From Bacillota bacterium (GTDB lineage: Bacteria > Bacillota > Clostridia > Peptostreptococcales > Anaerovoracaceae), in NCBI GenBank assembly GCA_019420525.1, contig JAHZHA010000001.1, positions 94,840 to 158,839 of the forward strand: a DNA stretch of 64,000 nucleotides, in the 5' to 3' direction. Position numbers and translations under genes: made by a program. Positions 44,495-52,260 of the stretch are shown here, in pieces. Position 1 is the stretch's first letter, and each line of letters begins with the position of its first letter. The notes beneath the pieces are model-generated. The model saw only the letters and a program-made list of their open reading frames with translations, made no database searches and was not told the DNA's origin.

Positions 44495-45574
44495 ATGTCA
44501 GATTGTGAAAATAATAATCGAAATCATTGGGAAAATTCTCTCTGCCGCTGTGTACGCTGCTGTTATATGGGATCTGGCGGTTTTTCTGGCCTGACGGGGC
44601 CCACCGGACCTACCGGACCGCAGGGTTCCACCGGACCGACGGGAGCAACAGGTCCTACCGGTGTAACGGGTGCCACCGGATCGTCGGGCAAATCGGGTGT
44701 ACAGGGAATCACGGGTCCCACGGGTCCCACGGGTCCTACGGGAACGACAGGTCCGGAAGGACCTGCAGGTCAGGCTGGTCCGCAGGGCGTACAGGGCGTT
44801 ACAGGGATGAGGGGAGCCACAGGTCCGGCTGGAGCAACAGGAGCTACAGGAGCCACAGGTCCTGCAGGCTCTGTCGGAGTTACAGGAGCTACTGGCCCTA
44901 CGGGAACTACAGGTCCAACCGGATCAACGGGTTCGGCCGGCCCGACAGGTCCAACTGGAGCCACGGGTGCAACAGGTCCAACCGGAGCCACGGGTGCCAC
45001 AGGTGCGGCGGGAGCGCAGGGCGTTACAGGAATACGGGGAGAAACAGGACCGACGGGAGCAGAAGGTCCCACTGGTCCCACAGGTCCAACCGGAGCTACA
45101 GGTTCCACAGGTCCGACTGGTACGGAGGGCCCGACCGGTGCAACAGGGGCAACGGGTCCTGCCGGAACGGTACCCGACGATTCCTTCGCCTCCTTTACGA
45201 ACTATCAGATGCAGCTCACCCCGGACACACTGATAACTCTGTTTCCAAGTGTAATTGATGTTACCGGAAACATTACGACTGCAGATCTCAATCATATCAG
45301 TCTGAAGGCCGGGTATTATCTGATCAGCTATGAAGTTTCCGTACTGTTCAATACAGCAAATTATATGCAGGTAACTCCGTATTACAATGATGCCCCTCAT
45401 CTGGAAACGAGTATCTACTTTGCTACCCGTACGGATGGTTCGAGCGCTTGCGGTTCCGCATTTCTGATTCTGAATGCCCCTTCACCCACGGAATTTTCTC
45501 TTACTTATTCCGGTTCTGCTATAGGGAGAGAAGGTCAAGTCACTCTTACGATTCTCAAGCTGCGCCGGAGCTGA
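44495..45574 (+). CDS. Collagen-like protein with BclA-type C-terminal head, carried inside the element
   Basis: 359 residues: a short Cys-containing N terminus (SLCRCVRCCYMGSGG), about 190 residues of Gly-X-Thr and Gly-X-X triplets with a few non-Thr interruptions (GKSGVQGITG, GPQGVQGVTG), and a C-terminal ~130-residue beta domain (ISLKAGYYLISYEVSVLFN, SSACGSAFLILNAP, GQVTLTILKLRR) resembling the TNF/C1q-like head of BclA. The architecture predicts trimeric filaments on the spore or cell surface. The ribosome-binding site (GGGAAG) is modest. A complete gene lying between the two halves of another collagen-like gene. Confidence 0.88.
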   Translation: MSDCENNNRNHWENSLCRCVRCCYMGSGGFSGLTGPTGPTGPQGSTGPTGATGPTGVTGATGSSGKSGVQGITGPTGPTGPTGTTGPEGPAGQAGPQGVQGVTGMRGATGPAGATGATGATGPAGSVGVTGATGPTGTTGPTGSTGSAGPTGPTGATGATGPTGATGATGAAGAQGVTGIRGETGPTGAEGPTGPTGPTGATGSTGPTGTEGPTGATGATGPAGTVPDDSFASFTNYQMQLTPDTLITLFPSVIDVTGNITTADLNHISLKAGYYLISYEVSVLFNTANYMQVTPYYNDAPHLETSIYFATRTDGSSACGSAFLILNAPSPTEFSLTYSGSAIGREGQVTLTILKLRRS

Positions 45575-45648
45575 GTCAACCGTTAAGGTGGAGAGCGGAG
45601 AATCCGGTTATCAGGCGTTCCGCTTATTTTGCCGGAATGTAACTCTCA

Positions 45649-45711
45649 CGGCTGTCTGTCATACGGCGGAAACAGAGTCTCTGCCTCAGACAGCCGGAGA
45701 TCACTTTTTTA
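45649..45711 (+). terminator. Terminator after the BclA-like gene
   Basis: CGGCTGTCTG pairs with CAGACAGCCG around a 28-nt loop; a T run begins 7 nt beyond the stem, so it is not ideal. Confidence 0.55.
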
Positions 45712-45770
45712 CATATCGTACAAGCTGAAGCGCATACTCTGCATTATACCGCAATGAGGAGGGGAAAAGA

Positions 45771-46025
45771 GTGATCGATAAACGGAAACTTCAGCAGATG
45801 CGCAATGTGAACATAACCCAGACAGATCCGGGTACGCTGACTGATATCAGCGATATCCACATTGACAGTTCCCTGTCCAGGGCCGATAAAATGGAGAATT
45901 ACTTTGAACAGACGGTAAATCCGTATTGTTTCCGCTGCGGTGATACACCTGTGAGGATAAGGTTTGTTACAGAGAATAAGACGCTGAAACAGTCACTGCG
46001 CAGTTACTTTCTGAGTCTGAAGTGA
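45771..46025 (+). CDS. DUF6870-like small protein
   Basis: 84 residues from GTG 45771, preceded by GGAGGGG. Key residues are in FEQTVNPYCFRCGDTPVRIRF, with a CxxC knuckle, followed by LKQSLRSYFLSLK. This resembles DUF6870 proteins, small companions often found next to serine recombinases in clostridial elements. Possibly a recombination directionality or accessory factor, but that is inference from position. 87 bp separate it from the recombinase start. Confidence 0.65.
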   Translation: MIDKRKLQQMRNVNITQTDPGTLTDISDIHIDSSLSRADKMENYFEQTVNPYCFRCGDTPVRIRFVTENKTLKQSLRSYFLSLK

Positions 46026-46112
46026 TACGCTGATTCTTCTGACGGTGATTGTGTCATTCAGAACTTGAAGTTTGATAGGCGGCCCCTTTGTTATAGGGGA
46101 CGGGAGGTAATG

Positions 46113-47798
46113 ATGTCCCGCATGCACGGAAAATATAAAGATGCACATAATCATGCAGAGCCGTTCTGGAATATCGGATTATATATCAGGCTGTCCAGAG
46201 AGGATGAGAGCCAGGATGAAAGCGAAAGTATCATCAATCAGGAAAAGATACTACGCGATTTTGTAGACAATTACTTTGATCCGGGAACTTTTATGATCGC
46301 CGACGTATTTGCAGATGACGGTATGACAGGCACGGATACTCAGAGGCCGGATTTCCAGAGGCTTAAGGATTGTATTTTGCAGGGAGAAGTAAACTGCATG
46401 ATTGTTAAATCTCTGGCGAGAGGCTTCCGCAATCTGGCTGACCAGCAGAAGTTCCTGGAGGAATTTATACCGCTTCATGGTGCAAGATTTATCTGTACGG
46501 GTTCACCATTTATTGACACGTATGCGGATCCAAATTCGGCCAGCGGACTTGAGATACCTATTCGAGGGATGTTTAACGAGCAGTTTGCCGCTATTACTTC
46601 TGAGGAAATTCGAAAGACTTTCAGAATGAAACGGCAGCGCGGCGAATTCATAGGAGCCTTTGCAACTTATGGCTATCGGAAAGATCCATCTGACAAGAAC
46701 CGTCTGGTGGTAGATGAAGAAGCAGCGGAAGTGGTAAAAAATATATACCACTGGTTTATCGACGAAGGATACAGCAAAACTGGAATTGCCAGAAGACTGA
46801 ATCAGATGGGAGAGCCAAACCCGGGAAACTACAAAAAGAGAAAAGGGCTGAAATACTATAATCCTAATTCGGATAAAAATGACGGGCTATGGTCTGCTGG
46901 AACGGTTTCCAGGATATTACAGAACAGAATTTATACAGGAGCGATGGTGCAGGGAAGAAACCGCGTGATAAGTTATAAAGTGCACAAGCAGATGAATGTA
47001 CCGGAGAACGAATGGTTTGTCGTTCCAGGCACCCACGAAGCCATCATCGACAGTGAAACATTTGAAAAAGCGCAGACGCTGAATAAACGCGATACTCGGA
47101 CGGCACCGGGCAGGCAGAAAGTCTATCTGCTGTCCGGCTTTGTTCGTTGTGCAGACTGCGGAAAAGCCATGCGGCGGAAAACAGCCAGAGGGATCGCTTA
47201 TTATTCCTGCCGCAGCTATACAGACAAAAAAATATGCAGCAAACATTCCATACGTCAGGATAAACTGGCAGATGCAGTTTTAGCGGCTCTGCAGATTCAG
47301 ATTGCTCTTGTGGATCAGCTTGAAGAAGAAATTGAATATATCAGAAACGCACCTGACGTCAACCGGGAAAACAGAAGACTGTCGTATTCGCTGAAACAGG
47401 CGGAAAAACGACTGAAACAGTACACAGACGCCTGCGACAGTCTGTATCTCGACTGGAAAAACGGTGAGATAACCAGAGAAGAATATCGTCGCCTGAAAAA
47501 CAGGATTGCGGAACAGATCCGAAAGCTGGAAGCAGGAGTTTCCTGTCTGAAAGATCAGATTCAGATGCCGGATGAAGACGTTATGGATGATGATCCGTAT
47601 CTGGCTGCTTTTTTGAAATATAAAAACATAAAGCATCTAAACCGAGGAATTATAGTCGAACTGATAAAGACGATTTGGGTTCATGAAAACGGAGAAATAA
47701 CGATCGATTTCAATTTTTCTGACGAGTACGAGGGAACGACCGATCACATAGAGAACGTCCGGAGCACATACGGGAAAGCCGGAAACAGGAGGATATGA
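46113..47798 (+). CDS. Large serine recombinase (resolvase/TnpX-like)
   Basis: GGGAGGT at 46102-46108 supports ATG 46113 (561 residues). Order: N-terminal resolvase domain with catalytic Ser in GLYIRLSRED, MIVKSLARGFRN and EIRKTFRMKRQRGEF; recombinase domain (FATYGYRKDP, YSKTGIARRLNQMG, GLWSAGTVSRILQNRIYTGA); zinc ribbon (CADCGKAMRRK with YYSCRSYTDKKICSKH); then a coiled-coil C-terminal region. Such enzymes integrate and excise DNA between short att sites by concerted double-strand cuts with a 2-bp stagger. The gene ends 51 bp before the right GGAGCAAC boundary, the usual place. The region reads AT-richer than its neighbours, a sign of transfer. Confidence 0.95.
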   Translation: MSRMHGKYKDAHNHAEPFWNIGLYIRLSREDESQDESESIINQEKILRDFVDNYFDPGTFMIADVFADDGMTGTDTQRPDFQRLKDCILQGEVNCMIVKSLARGFRNLADQQKFLEEFIPLHGARFICTGSPFIDTYADPNSASGLEIPIRGMFNEQFAAITSEEIRKTFRMKRQRGEFIGAFATYGYRKDPSDKNRLVVDEEAAEVVKNIYHWFIDEGYSKTGIARRLNQMGEPNPGNYKKRKGLKYYNPNSDKNDGLWSAGTVSRILQNRIYTGAMVQGRNRVISYKVHKQMNVPENEWFVVPGTHEAIIDSETFEKAQTLNKRDTRTAPGRQKVYLLSGFVRCADCGKAMRRKTARGIAYYSCRSYTDKKICSKHSIRQDKLADAVLAALQIQIALVDQLEEEIEYIRNAPDVNRENRRLSYSLKQAEKRLKQYTDACDSLYLDWKNGEITREEYRRLKNRIAEQIRKLEAGVSCLKDQIQMPDEDVMDDDPYLAAFLKYKNIKHLNRGIIVELIKTIWVHENGEITIDFNFSDEYEGTTDHIENVRSTYGKAGNRRI

Positions 47799-47831
47799 CA
47801 GAGCTTGTGTCTGTGATAAAACGGTATCCTG

Positions 47832-47874
47832 TGTTGTGCATAAATAAATGGAGCAACAGGACCGACAGGTCCTG
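47832..47874. repeat. Right element boundary (attR-like) with GGAGCAAC direct repeat
   Basis: Element-side arm TGTTGTGC (47832-47839), direct repeat GGAGCAAC (47850-47857) and collagen-side arm AGGTCCTG (47867-47874). See the left boundary entry for the pairing. Confidence 0.7.
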
Positions 47875-48593
47875 CGGTTACCGGACCGACCGGTCCTACA
47901 GGAGAGACGGGACCGACCGGCCCTTCGGGAACTGGCCCGACAGGTCCAACGGGACCAACGGGTCCGACTGGTCCGACGGGAGAAACCGGTCCGACCGGCC
48001 CGACGGGCGCTACAGGAGATGCAGGTCCTCAGGGATTACAGGGTTCGCAGGGGGATGAAGGCCCTACGGGACCAACTGGTCCGACCGGCCCGACCGGCCC
48101 GACGGGTCCTACAGGAGAAACCGGTCCGACGGGCGCTACAGGAGAGACCGGCCCTACGGGACCAACCGGTCCGACGGGGCCTACGGGACCAACCGGTCCG
48201 ACGGGGCCTACGGGACCAACCGGTCCAACCGGTCCTACAGGAGGGGCTGGTCTTGCCGGAGCCAGAGGAGCTACGGGAGCCACAGGGGCTACGGGAGCTA
48301 CCGGGGCCACAGGTGCCAAGGGCGCAACCGGAGCTACGGGAGCCACTGGTCCCGCAGGTACATCAGCTACCGTTCAGGCGGGACTGTTCCGCGTCGGCGA
48401 ACCCGGCACTCCGGGATCTGTTACAAACCGTGGAACAGACGCAGCTGCGATATTCGACTTCGTCATCCCGCGGCTGGAAAGGCAGGCAGAATCTGTGGAA
48501 GACTTGGATCGCTGTGCCGGTCATGATGAGATTATCAGGAAATTCAATGAGCTTCTGGCAAAGCTCCGGGAAGCAAAACTTCTGAAATCTTAA
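47844..48593 (+). pseudogene. 3' half of the interrupted collagen-like gene, without a start codon
   Basis: The frame opens after TAA 47841-47843 and has no ATG or good GTG/TTG start near its beginning. From 47850 it encodes about 165 residues of Gly-X-Thr triplets (GATGPTGPAVTGPTG...), then GTSATVQAGLFRVGEPGTPG, a tail with TDAAAIFDFVIPR typical of BclA/phage-fibre-like ends, and a charged helical end (IIRKFNELLAKLREAKLLKS). Joined in frame to the gene at 43514 through GGAGCAAC it completes a 540-residue protein with Cys-rich head, collagen stalk and C-terminal domain. It is silent as it stands unless the element is removed. A 17-bp-stem terminator follows at once. Confidence 0.82.
48153..48228 (+). 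repeat. 27-bp tandem repeat in the collagen stalk
   Basis: A 27-bp unit beginning CCTACGGGACCAACCGGT is present twice exactly (48153-48179, 48180-48206) and then partially. It encodes three Gly-Pro-Thr triplets and could change copy number by slippage without loss of frame. Confidence 0.85.
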
Positions 48594-48632
48594 AATGAGC
48601 AGATCATCCTGCCGGAGATGATATCGCCCTCC

Positions 48633-48682
48633 GGCAGGAGTTCCCGGGATCTGGAATTCCCGGGAACTCCTGCCTGTTTTTC
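48633..48682 (+). terminator. Very strong terminator of the collagen-like locus
   Basis: A 17-bp perfect stem (GGCAGGAGTTCCCGGGA and complement), 8-nt loop, and TGTTTTTC tail, just before the glycosyltransferase gene. Confidence 0.93.
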
Positions 48683-48727
48683 ATGAAAAAGAAAGCGCTT
48701 CTGTGCAATTCGGAGAGGAATGTGAAA

Positions 48728-49816
48728 ATGTATTCTGTGAGTCTGTGTATGATCGTAAAAAACGAAGAGGACGTTATCGGCCGCTGTCTGGAATCCGTTT
48801 GGGGAATGATGGACGAAATTATCGTCGTGGATACCGGATCGGAGGACCGGACGAAAGAGATCGTAAAACAATATACAGATAAAATATATGATTTTGCCTG
48901 GGAGGACGATTTCTCGGCTGCCAGAAATTATTCTTTTTCTCTGGCCACCGGAGATTTTGTCATGTGGCTGGATGCGGATGACGTGATTCTGGAAGAGGAT
49001 CGGCTGAAATTCATGGAAAAGAAGGAAAAGCTGGATCCTGAACTATCTATAGCCATGATGCGCTACAATGCCGCTTTCGACGAGAGAGGAAAGCCGACAT
49101 TTTCCTATTATCGGGAGCGCCTGTTCAACCGCAGTATGGACTTCAGGTGGGTGGGAGCCGTTCACGAGGTGATCCCTCTGCAGGGAAAAATCGAGTACTG
49201 GGACGTTTCGGTCACTCACCGCAAGATTTCCCAGAAAGATCCCGGAAGAAATCTGAGGATCCTTCAGAAAATAGCGGATTCCGGCCAGACAATGGACGCC
49301 AGACAGGTCTTCTATTACGGAAGAGAACTTCTGACAAACGGGAAACTGGAAAAAGCCGAGGAAGTCCTGAGACAGTATCTGGAGTCCGGAGCCGGGTGGA
49401 AAGAAAATGAGATCAGCGCCTGTCAGGATCTCGCCGAGTGCAGAACGCGGCTGGGAGATGAAGAGGGCGCTTTTCAAGCGCTGGTTTCCAGCTTCCGGTA
49501 CGACCGGCCCCGTCCGGAAATCTGCTGCAAAATCGGCAGTTTCTTCATGAAGAGGGAGGATTATCTCACGGCTGTCTACTGGTTTGAACAGGCGATGCAG
49601 TGCGAGACAGATATCACCTCCGGAGGCTTTTTCTCTCTGGACAGCAGCGGCTTTATCCCCGCGATACAGCTCTGTATCTGCTGGGATAAACTGGGAGATG
49701 ACGACAAAGCTTATTTCTATCATAAAAAATCAGAAGAATACCGGCCGGAAAATCCGTCCGTGATATATAATAGAAAATACTTTGAGAAAAAGATGGGAGA
49801 AAAGACGAAAGAATGA
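48728..49816 (+). CDS. GT2-family glycosyltransferase with TPR-like C terminus
   Basis: ATG 48728 follows GGAGAGG by 9 nt. Residues 1-~220 are a GT2 domain: SLCMIVKNEEDVIGRCLESV, DEIIVVDTGSEDRT, FVMWLDADDVI (DxD) and the RLFNRSMDFRWVGAVHEVI acceptor region. The remaining ~140 residues look like tetratricopeptide helices (YYGRELLTNGKLEKAEEVL, YLTAVYWFEQAMQCE). SgtA-like enzymes of this layout glycosylate collagen-like BclA proteins in Clostridioides difficile. Its place right after the collagen-like genes makes Thr glycosylation of those stalks a reasonable inference. Confidence 0.9.
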   Translation: MYSVSLCMIVKNEEDVIGRCLESVWGMMDEIIVVDTGSEDRTKEIVKQYTDKIYDFAWEDDFSAARNYSFSLATGDFVMWLDADDVILEEDRLKFMEKKEKLDPELSIAMMRYNAAFDERGKPTFSYYRERLFNRSMDFRWVGAVHEVIPLQGKIEYWDVSVTHRKISQKDPGRNLRILQKIADSGQTMDARQVFYYGRELLTNGKLEKAEEVLRQYLESGAGWKENEISACQDLAECRTRLGDEEGAFQALVSSFRYDRPRPEICCKIGSFFMKREDYLTAVYWFEQAMQCETDITSGGFFSLDSSGFIPAIQLCICWDKLGDDDKAYFYHKKSEEYRPENPSVIYNRKYFEKKMGEKTKE

Positions 49817-50760
49817 AAAGAGAATCAGAATCAGCGGAATTTTTCCGCCGTCCGGCTGTCCGGACACTGTTGGCGCTGCTGTGCTGTCTTCTGTGGGGCA
49901 GCGCTTTTCCCTGTGTCAAGACGGGATACGAGATGCTCGATATCTCAGACACGGGAAGTCAGCTCCTCTTTGCAGGGTACCGCTTCGTGCTGGCGGGAAT
50001 TTTCACGTTTGCGGCCGGATGTCTGGCTGAAAGACGGTGGATGATTCCCCGCAGGGAGGCGGTTCTCTGTATTTCGGGACAAGCCGTCCTTCAGACGGCG
50101 CTTCAGTATGTATTTTTCTATATCGGCATGGCGCATACCACCGGGATAAAGGGCTCTGTCATCAACTCTTCCGATGTATTTTTTGCCATATTTGCGGCTC
50201 ATTTTCTCATCCGGGGCGAAAAAATGAATCTGCAGAAGCTGGCGGGATGCGCCGTGGGCTTCATAGGTGTCATATCCGTGACTTTTCAGCCCGGAGCCTG
50301 GATCAGCGGATTTTCTCTACTAGGTGACGGTATGATTATCCTCAGTTCCGTCATGTACGGTGTGAGCTCCGTGACACTGAAACTCATCGCCGACCGGGAG
50401 ACGCCGATGTGCATCACGGCCTGGCAGCTGTTTCTGGGAGGATTGATTCTCACAGCAGCGGGATTTCTCGCAGGAGGCCGCATCGGTGGATTTACGCTGC
50501 CGTCGGTTCTGCTTCTGATTTATATGGCGCTTCTTTCCACAGTGGCCTTCAGCATCTGGACGCTTCTGCTGAAATACAATCAGGTGGGACAAGTAGCCGT
50601 CTTCGGATTCAGCATTCCGGTTTTCGGCTCTCTTCTGTCCGCACTGATTCTGGGCGAAAAGCTCGTCTCCGTTCAGAATTTTATCGCGCTGCTCCTGGTG
50701 AGTGCCGGTATTCTCATGGTAAACGGTGTGTTCCGACTACCGGGAAAAATCCGGGAGTAA
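49813..50760 (+). CDS. EamA/DMT-family transporter
   Basis: 315 residues, ten membrane segments arranged as two EamA repeats (LLCCLLWGSAFPCVKTGYEML; LGDGMIILSSVMYGVSSVTLKL). VFFAIFAAHFLIRGEKM and PVFGSLLSALILGEKL are family hallmarks. It overlaps the glycosyltransferase gene by 4 bp (ATGA). Such exporters move amino acids, nucleotide sugars or other metabolites; a sugar-related role is possible given its coupling. Confidence 0.9.
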   Translation: MKRESESAEFFRRPAVRTLLALLCCLLWGSAFPCVKTGYEMLDISDTGSQLLFAGYRFVLAGIFTFAAGCLAERRWMIPRREAVLCISGQAVLQTALQYVFFYIGMAHTTGIKGSVINSSDVFFAIFAAHFLIRGEKMNLQKLAGCAVGFIGVISVTFQPGAWISGFSLLGDGMIILSSVMYGVSSVTLKLIADRETPMCITAWQLFLGGLILTAAGFLAGGRIGGFTLPSVLLLIYMALLSTVAFSIWTLLLKYNQVGQVAVFGFSIPVFGSLLSALILGEKLVSVQNFIALLLVSAGILMVNGVFRLPGKIRE

Positions 50761-50913
50761 AAGAATTTCCACCGTTTCAGATGTATTTTTGGAAAATTTT
50801 GAGTATCTCCGCGGAAAACAGGGTATATTTATAAAAAAGCGTCGTTGTTTATGCACCGGTTTTTCCGGAGTATCGGACACGGCGCTGTATCATTAGGGAA
50901 TGAGAGGGTGAAA

Positions 50914-52071
50914 ATGAATACATTCGTAAAAAATTATCTTCAAAACATTATTCCTGTGCCGTTTCAGATCGAGTCAGACGGCAAAATCGAGAAAATCGGC
51001 AGCGGAACGCCGGAATTCACCGTGAAGATCAGAGGCGAACTGGATAAAAAAGCTCTGATGACGAGTACCTCCCTGGCGCTGGGAGAGGCGTACATGCGGG
51101 GAGATATCGATGTCGACCGCGATCTCTTCGAGGTGCTGGATCTCTTCCTGGGACAGATGGGCAAGTTCACGTCCGACAAGTCGGCACTCCGGAAGATCAC
51201 GCACACTTCCCGTAGCAAGAGAAACCAGAAGACGGAAGTCCAGTCCCATTACGACATCGGCAACGACTTCTACCGCCTGTGGCTGGACGAGACGATGAGC
51301 TATTCCTGTGCGTATTTCAAATCGGAAAATGATTCACTGTATCAGGCTCAGGTAAACAAGACAGAGCATACGCTGGAAAAACTTCAGCTGAAAGAAGGTA
51401 TGACGCTTCTCGACATCGGATGCGGCTGGGGTTATCTGCTGAAGACCGCAGCAAAAAAATACGGTGTAAAAGGACTGGGAATCACTCTCAGTCAGGAGCA
51501 GTATGAAAAATTCAGCCGGGACATCGAAGAGGAAGGACTTCAGGATATGCTGGAAGTTCGTCTGATGGACTACCGTGATCTTGAAAAGTCCGGACTGAAG
51601 TTTGATCGAGTTGTCAGTGTGGGAATGATGGAACATGTGGGAAGAGGAAATTATGAACTCTTCCTCAGGAATGTCGATGCTGTCATGAAGCCCGGTGCGC
51701 TTTTTCTCCTGCACTATATCAGCGCGCTGCGGGAACATCCGGGAGACGCATGGATCAAAAAGTACATTTTCCCGGGCGGCGTGATTCCGAGCCTCAGGGA
51801 GATCATAAATATTCTGCCAGACTTCAATTTTTACACGCTGGATGTGGAGAGCCTGCGCCGTCATTACAGCCGGACCCTGCTGTGCTGGAGAGAAAATTAT
51901 CTGCAACACAGAGAAGAGATCGAAAAAGACAAGGGAACGGAGTTCGCGCGCATGTGGGAACTCTATCTGGCAGCCTGTGCGGCGACTTTCCACAACGGAA
52001 TCATCGACCTGCACCAGATTCTGATGTCGAAAGGCGTCAACAACGATCTGCCGATGATCCGTACCGTATAA
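50914..52071 (+). CDS. cfa: Cyclopropane-fatty-acyl-phospholipid synthase
   Basis: GAGAGGGTG supports ATG 50914 (385 residues). The short N-terminal domain (LALGEAYMRGDIDVDRDLFEV) is followed by a SAM methyltransferase: SHYDIGNDFYRLWLDETMSYSCAYF, LLDIGCGWGYLL, GLGITLSQEQYE and VSVGMMEHVG. It adds a methylene bridge from SAM across unsaturated acyl chains in the membrane. Alone in its unit, ended by a terminator. Confidence 0.96.
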   Translation: MNTFVKNYLQNIIPVPFQIESDGKIEKIGSGTPEFTVKIRGELDKKALMTSTSLALGEAYMRGDIDVDRDLFEVLDLFLGQMGKFTSDKSALRKITHTSRSKRNQKTEVQSHYDIGNDFYRLWLDETMSYSCAYFKSENDSLYQAQVNKTEHTLEKLQLKEGMTLLDIGCGWGYLLKTAAKKYGVKGLGITLSQEQYEKFSRDIEEEGLQDMLEVRLMDYRDLEKSGLKFDRVVSVGMMEHVGRGNYELFLRNVDAVMKPGALFLLHYISALREHPGDAWIKKYIFPGGVIPSLREIINILPDFNFYTLDVESLRRHYSRTLLCWRENYLQHREEIEKDKGTEFARMWELYLAACAATFHNGIIDLHQILMSKGVNNDLPMIRTV

Positions 52072-52148
52072 CATCCGGTATCGGCCGGCTGGCGCGGTAT
52101 GTCCTTCAGAAAAAAGGCGGGTTCCAATATAAAGGAATAAGACACGGA

Positions 52149-52188
52149 GACGGTATCTGTCCGATTGTGACAGGCACCGTCTTTTTTA
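52149..52188 (+). terminator. Terminator of cfa
   Basis: GACGGT / ACCGTC outer stem with inner CTGTC / GACAG, followed by TTTTTT. Confidence 0.88.
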
Positions 52189-52260
52189 TTATAGCGTGTG
52201 TCCGGTTTTTCTGCATGACGCCGCGCGGAAACCCGTATGATAGACGGGAGGTGTGTTTTT

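Larger units (their letters stand above)
44393..47857. mobile_element. 3,457-bp serine-recombinase element interrupting a collagen-like gene
   Basis: Collagen-coding sequence stops after GGAGCAAC (44393-44400) and resumes at GGAGCAAC (47850-47857). Between lie a complete collagen-like gene, a small DUF6870-like gene and a large serine recombinase whose stop is 51 bp from the right end. Removing one repeat and the interval restores one open frame of 540 codons. In the predicted circle, TGTTGTGC and GCACAACA form an inverted repeat centred on the A-C step of GGAGCAAC; in the healed gene CAGGACCT and AGGTCCTG form another with the same centre. These are the expected properties of serine-recombinase attP and attB sites. 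Confidence 0.72.

Noticed and set aside
43755..45170. CRISPR-like regularity of short repeats
   Set aside because: Periodicity is 9 bp with degenerate third positions and continuous coding; there are no spacers.
48029..48346. Minus-strand Pro/Val/Ala repeat protein
   Set aside because: Antisense image of collagen codons; the same artefact occurs at 44038-44223 and 44770-45108.
47848..48585. A 245-residue Arg/Gln-rich reading frame in the third collagen segment
   Set aside because: It is an out-of-frame reading of Gly-X-Thr codons; the adjacent frame gives the regular collagen triplets and a sensible C-terminal domain.
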